A stretch of 64,000 nt of DNA. Origin: Pelodera strongyloides (lineage: Eukaryota; Nematoda; Chromadorea; Rhabditida; Rhabditidae). The translations under genes and the position numbers were made by a program. The notes below the pieces were generated by a model that saw nothing but the letters and a program-made list of their open reading frames with translations, was not told where the DNA came from and ran no database searches. This document shows, in pieces, positions 43,201-52,800 of this stretch (within the stretch, counting starts at the first letter, position 1; each line of letters opens with the position of its first letter). The stretch is taken from the NCBI GenBank assembly GCA_036852015.1, contig JAANDG010000720.1:1-64000 (forward strand), read 5' to 3'.

Positions 43201-46200
43201 TGACTGTTGAACCGTCAAGCGATCCCGACTATCCTGTGCAGTTACACTCGAAGAGTGCATTTGTGAGTTGTTTTAGTTTATTGATTTTACCGTAATATAA
43301 TTATAATAATCCGTTCACAAAGTCAGAAACCGACTTTACCTTTCAAAGTTGCGACTGTGAAGTTCATTTAATGTAATGGAAAGAAATGAACACAAGAAAT
43401 GGATTCAGTGAAGCATATGGATTTTCCAATTTTTCAATACCTTTTTCGGTTCTCGTTTGTTCACTTTGATGTACTACCTACTTATAAATTCCATCCTGTG
43501 GTTTTGTTGAGTGCCTATTTTGGCAAAAAAGCAATGTATGAATGAATAACGAACCACCACGTCCATCACTGTAAATCAGACGCACCAAATACACATTCTC
43601 ATGCACCACTCAGTAAATGGAAATTACAAGTTTAAACTTTTAACATCTACTTGTTCCATAGCCTAAACCCGCCGGCGAACCACCGCCAAAGTTACAATAT
43701 TGCATAAGTTTGGAGGGCTTATTGCTGGACCACCTCCCGAGTAGAATAGAATATTATGCGTGCGAAGCTCGGAGGTGGCGGTGGCACGTAAATATATCAG
43801 AAACGTTTCATAAAAATAGAATAGACGTAATTTCGCGAACCTCCGGGCTCACCGGCGAACTATAATCTCTTGATTTCCATTGTTTTATTATCAAACTAAA
43901 TGTTTGCTAAACAGCGACGACACGACGAGCTATATCCTATTTTCTTTCCATCATTTCATTGTGGTGCACGCCCTGTGCTGGTGTTATTTGATAAATAAAT
44001 AATTAAATAGTTGTTCAGGTGCCGATCCATGCCAAATGGATGATCACATGTGCAGGCCTGCAGGCGGATCGAGTGGCCAAAATGACCGGATGTTCTTCCG
44101 ACCCCAAGATTATGCCTTTCAGGTAGATTTATTGTTCCGTCCTTTTTCTCGGATCCTTGTATAAATGCTCGGGCAGTTATTTTGAATCTGAAACGTATGC
44201 TGGACCTTGACAACTGCCTTCCTATTCCCATTTATTATATGGGAATTTTGTCCCATTCCGTCCCGGAACCGCACTGAATTTAGATTTGGTACTTGGAAAT
44301 TGGAAATTGGAAATGTAGTTGTTCAGCATAGTTCCAAAACCATATCTCATTGCTCTTTAAATGTAACGTATTTTGTTCGTCAATCCGTTTCAGCAGCAAC
44401 ATTTATGAATTCTTCCACTGCAATGTATAGTTGCTGAAACACATCGTTTTGCCATTGGATTTTCTAGCTATAAGTTCAATTTGGGTTATCGTTTGTGAAG
44501 CGGGCTGCGGGCTAAAGAGTCCGTCACAATTTGCACACGGAATAGGAATTTGAGCCCTGAGCAGCATGGCAGCTATATTTGGTAGCGAACCCTTGAATCT
44601 GTAAACATGCAGATACGTGTCTGTCTTATGTACTGTATAATTTATAAGTCTTGCCTGCTAACACTGCTACTTTGGTTTTTGCGCTGGTTCGGAGGAACGC
44701 AATGGCGAACTATTTCCATGAAAATTGCTTCCTTTCTATCTGACTAATGCGTGATATATCCTGAACTGTGATTTGTGTGAATACGAAATTAACACTTTAG
44801 AGGCGAATACTTACTGCTGAAGCCGGAGAAACGCCACTTGGTCAAGTCGAACATTTATCCGGTTAGTTTATCACTAGGTTAAAGCGAAATGCTAGCCCCT
44901 TTGGAAAATTTGCATATGATAAGCAAATCCTATGTATCCTTTGCTAATTCTGTACGATTGCCGTGCGTGGACGATCGTACAAAATTAGCATAGGATACAT
45001 AGGATTTGCTTATCATATGCAAATTTTCCAAAGAGGCTAGCATTTCGCTTTAAGATGTACATATTGTTACGGATGCGGAGGTTACGTCGCATGTGTACTT
45101 CCTTGTCCAACCCATGAAACACTCGCTTCTTACTTTGTGCGGTCGCCACTGGAAGATCTTGCCCCAAAATTGCCGCGGTTTTGCAACGTTGCCCCAAAAT
45201 TGCCGCGGTTATTTTGCCCCAAAATTGCCAGGGTGGCGAGACAGTGTTGAGAAAGAGTAGAGGGAAAAGTTTTCAGATTGCTCCAAAATTGCCGCGCCGT
45301 GACGCGCACCGCTCCGCATTAGTTGAATATCTGCCGGTCGGCCGGACATGGCCAAACTTTTAGCAGTGTCTAACATGTGCTTTATGTCCGAGTGGTCTAA
45401 GGCGCAGTTCCAGAACAGGTGTCGATTCATGTCGGCAGGTTCGATTCTTGCCAAGTGTTTGTGTCTTGCAAAGATGTACTCATACAAAATATGTGTATTG
45501 CAGATGTTAAAACATCTAATAATATTAATAATATATAATATAATATTAATAATATAAAAATAAATATTTGCAAAACTAATTCACTGGCAGGTTCGATTCT
45601 TGTCAATGCTTTTGTTTTGCAAAGGTATATTTCCACGAAATTGCCCCAAAATTGCCGCACGGCAGAAGTGGTGCCCCAAAAATGCCCCAAAATTGCCGCA
45701 CGGCAGAAGTCGTGCCCCAAAATTGCCCCAAAATTGCCGCATGGCAGAAATGTGTGCCTCGAAAGTGCCCCAAAATTGCCGCATGGCAAAATGTGTGCCC
45801 CAAAAATGCCCCAAAATTGCCGCACGGCAAATCGGTTTTTGTGCTCCGGCATTTTTGGGGCAAAATCGCGGCAATTTTGGGGCAGAATTTTCCAGTGGCG
45901 GTGCATTTTTCTTTATTGCCCTATTGTATTATTGTAAGTTTGGTTCGCACAATCAGTGAATCGAGCATGGGCGTTTCCCTAGCTGTAAGATTAAGTGCCA
46001 ATGCGGAATTTGAGGTTCATTTAGCGTTGATGGTTGATCTGAAACATTCATCTTGAGGCTCACGGCAAATCGATATCAGATAATTTATCGAGTGTAATAA
46101 TTTCGTAATTCGTAATAGTGGTACATTTTGAGATTACTAGTTAATTAGTGAAACCCTTTCAGGTTCCGGATCCGAGATTCCCGTTCCTGGGTGTCCACTT

Positions 46201-48905
46201 TACTCCGCGAATGAATGGCGATGTTTGGCTGGGACCGAATGCCGTGCTAGCTTATAAGAGGGAGGGATACTCGTACTTTTCGATATCGCCCAAGGATTTG
46301 GCGGAATCGCTGGCTTATCGGTGAGATCTAGATTTATTTTTGTTTTGTCATACTTGGGTTGTCCCCATAAAGCAAGAATTACCAGTGAACAACCTCCGAG
46401 TTTTGCTTTTGTAAAGTTACGGAGCTAGACTTACCACCGGCAGTTAGCCTATTGTGAGTTGATATATCTCATATTTGTATTATTATTATCATTTCTCGTG
46501 TTCTCCCACAACTAAACAGAAAATGTGCGGCTTGTTCAAAAATGGTAACACCGCCTGAGTTACAGACAGGCAAGGTTTGTGTCCTAAATAGTATCACCAT
46601 TGTAGGGGAATGCAGAAACTGGTGGGGAAGTACTTTACATTCGGCATAAGAGAGTTCTACCGTGGAGTTTTTATCGGAGCACAAGTGAAGCAGTTACAGA
46701 GATTCGTACCGGAGCTGAAGCTCAGTGATGTGACCCGGTTAGTTTGATCGACTAGTTATTAGAGTATTAGTATTTGTGTTATTGCAGAGCAATATCAGTA
46801 TTCATATTAGAAATATTTATTGGTTGGATTGTTCGTCGAACGTACTAGGAGAGAGACACTGTTAGTACAGTTATTAACAGTTGACAGTTGACTTCTTATG
46901 GGCTTTCAATTCATAATATTTATGACATTTGCCCTATAAGGTCGATCCATACTTGAGCAATATTAATATTCATTTTGGAAATGTTCATTGGTTGGATTGT
47001 TCGTCTAGCGGACAAGAGTAAGTCGGGTAGATGCGCCGCATGAGGCAACCCGCCCCTCTGTGTGTAACCCGGAGCTAGGGACAATCAGTATTGGTTGCGT
47101 GGAAAAGTGTGCGTGTAGCTCAACCGGTGAGTGCTTGCTAGCCATGCAAGTGACGCGGGTTCGAATCTGCTCCACGCCAAGTTTTTTCACAATAGACCAG
47201 ATTGTTGCCTAGGAGCCATGAGGGCTAAGTGGGGGCCGAACCGGGATCCAAGAGTTGTTGGGAATGGTACACAGTGGATTATGCCTGTGGGACCAGGCAC
47301 TCTTGGGGAGAGGGTAGTAAGTCGGGTAGATGCGCCGCATGAGGCAACCCGCCCCTCTGTGTGTAACCCGGAGCTAGGGACAATCAGTATTGGTTGCGTG
47401 GAAAAGTGTGCGTGTAGCTCAACCGGTGAGTGCTTGCTAGCCATGCAAGTGACGCGGGTTCGAATCTGCTCCACGCCAAGTTTTTTCACAATAGACCAGA
47501 TTGTTGCCTAGGAGCCATGAGGGCTAAGTCAAGCGAGAGAAAATACTCAAGTATTGATCGACCTTATAGGACAAGTCGCAAGTGCCATAAATATTATGAA
47601 TTACAACCCTGGGCATTTTTTCAGTGGTCCGGCTGGTGTGCGTGCTCAGGCAATGGATTCCCAGGGAAATTTGGTCGACGATTTTGTCTTCGATTCCGGA
47701 AAGGGAGGAGAAGTAAGTATAACGTTTATATTTTTTCTTTGTGGTTTATGTAAATCTATTTGGCAGAGAGAGAGGAGAGAGAGAGATGACTGCGACATTT
47801 TGACGGAATACTCGGTTCGTTACTTTTCTTTTTACGGCTGTACGAACACGAACACACTTTATTTCTCTCTTTTGATGGTTATGCAAATTCTCATCATTGA
47901 AAGTTGTATATCGATTACGTTAATTTCACAATATGGTTTCGTCCTTTGACCCGCTTTTAGCATATTTTTCCAATTTATGAGAATGTACATACATATATTT
48001 AGTGGAGTAACACTGTCGTTGTGTAAGACGTATTCTGTAATATCAAAATGTGTAACTGTACGACTATACGGGTGCAACACATCGGTCACGCTTTCGATAC
48101 ATAAATTTGCGACATGAAACACTTTGCTTTGTTTTGTGAAAGCTTTGGAAATTAATTTTCTTCTTTCTGCTCTAGATAATATGTCTACCGTAGAATCTCA
48201 AATTTTGTTTTGTAGTCTCTTCCACCTTTTTATTGAAGTCCGTGAATTTTTGGAATTTCAGGAACAAACATTGTTTCTAAAGGTAAGCTCAGAGTTTTGA
48301 GCCCTCTCATTCCGAAATTGGCGTAACCATTATATAGCTAGCCATATGTTAGCCTGATAGCCTTACAATTAGGGTGAGTAGAAATTTTAACGTTGCATAT
48401 TGTATATTGTGGTACGCGCTTTCATCGTATCGAAACCCGCACAGTATAGTCTTGTCTCTGCTTTTTCGGCGGAAGTTCTACGTTTTTGTGTTGTTCTATT
48501 CCTTTTAAAAAGTCTCTTTTAAAAACATGTAAATGTAAGCCATATCAGAACTGTTACTAATGAAAGGATCAGTGTGACAGTGTTCGGTGTGTATACGTGT
48601 GGTCCCTGAAACATTTTGATTTTTAATTTTTACCATTTTAATTTTTATATTCTAAATACTATGTGAATAGTTGTGAAAAGTACTTTTGATATAAAATGTG
48701 GGTTTCTGGCTTTGTCCCATGTTCAAAAAAAGTCTAACTCTGTGTGCCTGAACTACACGTGCTGTTTATTTTCAAACATTTCAACTTTTTTCAGATTGGA
48801 GACCTGCTTCTGCACGTGAGAAATGCTCCTAGCCCGGCTGCTACCAGTTCGTTAGCAATTGCCAAAGTGGTAGCGAAAAGGGCCGCGGAACAATTTAAGT
48901 GGTAA
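40242..48905 (+). CDS. L2HGDH: L-2-hydroxyglutarate dehydrogenase, mitochondrial (complete, 13 exons, 443 aa)
   Basis: An FAD-dependent metabolite-repair enzyme oxidising L-2-hydroxyglutarate to 2-oxoglutarate. Exons: 40242-40312, 40725-40867, 41173-41262, 41764-41867, 42343-42432, 42834-42929, 43179-43262, 44019-44122, 44801-44861, 46163-46320, 46606-46737, 47625-47712, 48795-48905. The Arg-rich, acid-free N-terminus ([18 protein letters not shown]) fits a mitochondrial presequence. The dinucleotide fold [12 protein letters not shown] has GxGxxG at 41-46. Family blocks [58 protein letters not shown] and [13 protein letters not shown] are all present. Human L2HGDH has 463 residues. Introns are rich in insertions: a MITE-A ends 17 bp before exon 5, and an inverted-repeat composite abuts exon 12. 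Confidence 0.96.
42135..42325. repeat. MITE-A copy abutting L2HGDH exon 5
   Basis: TTAAAGCGAAATACCGCCCTG left, AACCGGCCGGTGTTTCGC right. Only 17 bp (AATTGAATTATTTAG-like) separate it from exon 5, so the branch region of intron 4 must lie in the element. Confidence 0.88.
43670..43865. repeat. Hairpin-like repeat in L2HGDH intron 7
   Basis: GCCGGCGAACCACCGCC and CGGAGGTGGCGGTGG form imperfect arms around CTTTGGAG-type sequence, with a further CACCGGCGAAC at the end. Family not recognised. Confidence 0.5.
44879..45052. repeat. MITE-E copy, L2HGDH intron 9
   Basis: The same terminal 10 bp as MITE-A (TTAAAGCGAAAT) but a different core: GCTAGCCCCTTTGG, AAATTTGCATATGATAAGC and GGATACATAGG, nearly perfect arms around ATTGCCGTGCGTGGACG. 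Begins 17 bp after the exon 9 donor. Sister copy at 57302-57471. Confidence 0.92.
45138..45905. mobile_element. Inverted-repeat element with internal GCCCCAAAATTGCCGC repeats
   Basis: Left end CGCCACTGGAAGATCTTGCC is mirrored at the right by GGCAGAATTTTCCAGTGGCG. Inside, GCCCCAAAATTGCCGC with CACGGCAGAA-type spacers repeats about ten times, and a tRNA-like unit is embedded. Open frames of up to 159 codons cross it in several frames on both strands; they are made of the repeat, not genes. It lies in L2HGDH intron 9. Confidence 0.75.
45387..45462 (+). repeat. tRNA(Leu)-like sequence
   Basis: GTCCGAGTGGTCTAAGGCG (A-box region), CAG anticodon-like loop and GGTTCGATTCT (B box). Its 3' part (GGCAGGTTCGATTCTTG followed by CTTTTGTTTTGCAAAG-like sequence) is repeated at 45587-45625, so it behaves as a SINE-like repeat. 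Confidence 0.5.
47018..47230 (+). repeat. tRNA-derived SINE-like unit, copy 1
   Basis: TAGCTCAACCGGTGAGTGC (A box) and GGTTCGAATCT (B box) sit within a Gly-like cloverleaf: GCGTG/CACGC acceptor, CTTGC/GCAAG anticodon stem. Base 33 is A, not T, and the T-stem is broken, so it is not a working tRNA. It starts at AGTAAGTCGGGTAGATGCGC and ends at GAGGGCTAAGT. Confidence 0.7.
47316..47529 (+). repeat. tRNA-derived SINE-like unit, copy 2
   Basis: Direct repeat of 47018-47230 at 299-bp spacing with no difference seen over the unit; the 86 bp between them occur once. Confidence 0.75.
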
Positions 48906-49826
48906 TTGGAGGATAATTAATAATTAGCCTGACGGTATGTCGGTAACAAGAATTGGTGATGGTGCTAGAGGCATTGGTAGGTCAGTAGTCAGTAGTTTTA
49001 TGTAATTTGAATATGTTACCTTGTATACTAAGTTTGTCCTTACTTTATGCGTCAGAGATGCTCTCCATGAGAGCGTTCAAATAATGTGTTTAGCATAGTA
49101 TATTTTTTTCATATAGATTGCAAAGTTAAAGATTTGCCAATTTTTATAATTAAAATGTATTGTCATTTGCCTAGTACTGCCATAACTTGCCATGTTTATA
49201 TGAGATTGTACAGTATTTTTTATTTGTAGTTTTCCGTTGTGAATGTTTGTAGTTTGTGGAACTAACATGTGTGGTTTTACTGGTAGTTTTGTGCGGTGTA
49301 TTGATTGTAGTTTGCTGTGCTATTCAAATACTTAGTGATTGGAAGTGTGTGTTATGTGATTCAAAGTAGTGATAAAGAAGTTTTATATTGATTATTGTTT
49401 ATTTATAAACATACATAGTATGTACACAAATCACAAAGCATATTAAAGGCTTTTAAATAGGATGTACCGGTAATAATGATATTATAAATTTACTGAGGTT
49501 TGACTAACTGCTGAATATTGAAACATGTACAAAAAGATTAATAAATTGCATCAAACAATAAGAGATAATACATTGTAATAAATAAGAAAATCTGTTAGTT
49601 TGTTAGCTTAAGTTGGTTATATTGTCTTCTTCAAAGTTGTCGTTTAGCTAGCTATATAAGTCCGTAGAGATCTTAGAATTAAATATGACGATACTGTAGT
49701 TTACTGTATTCTGAGAGATGGCAAACATAGTTTTCCGTAGTTTGGTAAACTACGGTAACAGTAAGTCTGTGGTGTAGAGTGTAGTCTGTCTGGGTACTGT
49801 AGTAGTAGTACTAGTAGTCTGGTAGA
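48906..49826. other. Convergent 3' region, L2HGDH / SNAP-25-like gene
   Basis: AT-rich DNA without supported coding sequence. AATAAA at 49540-49545 (+) and TTTATT near 49395 (poly(A) signal on the -) could serve the two genes; their 3' UTRs may overlap. Confidence 0.4.
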
Positions 49827-52800
49827 CTACTGTAATAGTTTCTGCACTTCTTTGTTGGCTCCTCCGACAGCGTCGTGTCCGGTTCCCACCTGAAGTAATT
49901 TATTGATTTTTTTTTATATTGGCGAAGTGTGCGCGGCAAAGTATATGTATCCGCGCTGTGCGGCACAGAACATGTGCATGAAAGGTCGCAGGCTGCAGCA
50001 GAATGACGTATACGCTGGTCCTCAGGCGCGGAGCGCGGAAATGCGTATTCGAGACACAGAGAAACCTCTTTTCTGCGTCTTCACCTTTCCCATGTTAAAA
50101 ATCCATCTCCTTTCCGCTGACGCGGTTACGCATTTGCGCGCTGCGCGGCTGAGAACGTAGTAGAGTGAGCCGTGCTGCATTGGCGGACATTTTTGGGAGC
50201 AGCACCCGGTCTAAAGATGCGCCAAATTGAGGCGAATTTCAGCGTTACAGAGGCGTTTAGGTTACGTACCAGTGCGCAGACCCTCTTGATTTGAGGATCT
50301 TGGATTTCAAGCTCCATTCGCACGTCAACGGCCATCTTTCGGAGTGTTTCGACGGTTCTGCTCACGTGGACCATGTTCTCCTCCATCTCGTTCTCCTCTT
50401 CGTGGAGGTCGCCGTGGAGTCTGGAAGGAGTTCGCTTTAAAGCGGTATAACATCCGGTTTTTGAAAGGGATTTTGGATTACTGCACTCCCATGCATCAGA
50501 TGCAAATGCCAAATCCTAAGTTTGTTTGTCAAAGGATTTAGAAATATTAAAGCTAGAACTTTTCAAGGGAAAATTGTACAGCTCGATTTTGGTACAAAAT
50601 AATGCTCATTAGTATTTGCCGCTTTGCTGGAAGGAAAGGCAAGCTGCACTACTAATTCACTTCTAGAAATCTAATTATTGGACTTTACAATTCACTGCAC
50701 TCATAATCTACCTTTCAATGAAACCAGTCGGTTTCTCGGCCGTGTAGGATGAAATACTGAAGTGATGGTTGGACGTGTTGGGCCTGGAATTAAAAAAAAA
50801 TACATAAAGGTCAGGAATTAGGCTATAATCAAATGTTCTCTAACCGATCTAGGAATCGAAATTAACATCCAATCGAGCTTTAGATGCATCTAATGTAACA
50901 TCGATTTATGTTAAAGCGTAATACCGGCCGGTTTTTGAACCGCATCGTGGACAACTGAATGCTTACGTATTTATGCTAATTTGCTCGAATTTAGCTCGAT
51001 TTTTTTTTATTCTAATTTATTGTCATTTGCATAGGCTGCATACGAATGCAGGTGGACTCGATGTGTTTCAAACATTTCGCTTATTTCGCTTTAACAAAGC
51101 GGTTGAAAGGCGAACTTAGAGATTTAATACTATTGTTTCAAATACTCACCGTTGGTATGCCTCCTCGAGCTCTTCAATTAACTTGGACTTGTCACGACGG
51201 GGAATGCTGAAAATAAAATCAATATAATATATGTATTGTGAATATGAACAAAGGAACTGGTCAAATGCTGACTATTGAGAGGCTGTAAGGCTATTGTGCG
51301 TATTTACTATAGCCATAAGTTGTGAGGTAGCTTTTGCATAATAGAAGAAGTAAACATAGTAGAAGTGTTGTGCGCATGACTATACCGTACAGTTAATTAA
51401 TTCCACCGCAAGCATAGGGTGCAGCACGCGATGCGGCGATTACCTCGCGGCGCTTTTTACCCCTTTAGACTTCGCGGAATTTCTACATCTGGTGTCATGA
51501 ATAATTAATATAATTAATAAATAGTGTAATTAATAATCTCTCACCACATGAATAATTTCCGCGGCAACCATCTCATTCGCCTCATTTTTCTGACGTTTTT
51601 CTGCACAATTTTCATGTGATCGTTCACGTGTGTCATGTTGCGTTCGATGTCGTCAAGGACCTCTGAAAGTGAGAAGTTTATATGAAACACATAAAAGTTC
51701 TTTCATTTGGGTGTACTTATGGGCAATATGATATGTCCCTTATTAGTAAGTATGTGTCGTAAGGCACTTCATCTTAGGGTAACCGTTTGGATTTTGTTAT
51801 GTACTATGTGAATTATTGCGCATGTTCTTATTTGTGTTGTTTCATTACCAATAAATTATTATTATGATAATGATATCAACTCTAAATACATTAATATATG
51901 TAGGGTACAAGCCGCTAGAAACCCCGAGTGTGGAGAACCTATGTAGTATACATACAAGTTTGAAACCAGTCAAAAGAAAGTTTCGTGTGTTTCAAAGTTC
52001 AGCTAAAAGGTCACTTATAGGTACTGAAGTATTGAACCACCAGTCGCCAGGCGCGCTATCGCGCGCCTGGCTCCTGGGCTCGGGTCGTCGCGGCCTTCGG
52101 CCGCTCCGACCCGCGCAATACGTGCTCGTCGTCGCGGCCTTCGGCCGCTCCTCCTCGCACGCTTTGAGCGGCCTTCGGCCGCTCTCTCCTTGTAGCTTTA
52201 TTTATCAGGTTTGCGCCTCATGTTGCAAAGCCTTAAAACAGTTGAAACATGCGCTGCCTCCCTATGACGTTAAATCACCGTTCCCACTCGCTCTTCTCAT
52301 TGCTGCATCCCTGTTTGCTACTAAGCTAACATTTACTGAGAATGTGCCGGAGAATAAACTCGGTGGTTGTTACATCGGGCAGGATCATCGCGTTAGTCAA
52401 CTCTTCCGTTCACGAGTTATTCTCTCAGTAAACGTTATTTGACGCTGAAACCCGCTCCTCGTTTTTCCTGGCTGCCCTGACAGTCCGCTATCTAAAACGC
52501 ACAACGACACTAAAAAAAGTTCCAAATATGCCGGTGCATAAACATAAACCTCATGGTTAATTTGCCCGATTCGCCGTGGTCCCCTTCCCCGGCTGCTCCG
52601 ATTCCGAATTATCCTTAAACATGTCCGAAATATTCTGGTAAATAAACTTAAACTTCATGGTTATTTTGCCCGATTATGGTCCCCTTCCCCTTCCCCGGCT
52701 GCTCCGATTCCGAATTATCCTTCCCACCACACAATAATCATGTCCGAATTATACCGTTAAATAAACATCATGGTTACGTTGCCCGATTCGCCGTGGTCCC

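Larger units (their letters stand above)
46895..47607. mobile_element. Composite inverted-repeat element carrying two SINE-like units, L2HGDH intron 11
   Basis: About 70 bp at the left (AATTCATAATATTTATG, CCTATAAGGTCGATC, ATACTTGAG) recurs in reverse complement at the right (47543-47607). Between the arms are two identical-looking direct copies of a 213-bp unit. The right arm ends about 17 bp before the exon 12 acceptor. Confidence 0.8.

Noticed and set aside
45427..46056. Overlapping frames of up to 159 codons on both strands
   Set aside because: All consist of the GCCCCAAAATTGCCGC repeat, which lacks stops in most frames.
47107..47178. Functional tRNA-Gly gene
   Set aside because: The base before the anticodon is A instead of T and the T-stem does not pair; it lies in a duplicated SINE-like unit.
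48263..48283. In-frame 21-base microexon (EQTLFLK) in L2HGDH intron 12
   Set aside because: It has good AG and GTAAGC signals and phase 0, but adds seven residues within a block that aligns to human L2HGDH without a gap ([13 protein letters not shown]).
51864..52442. 192-codon open frame on the + strand
   Set aside because: It crosses the GC hairpin repeats inside a SNAP-gene intron; no domain, composition set by the repeats.
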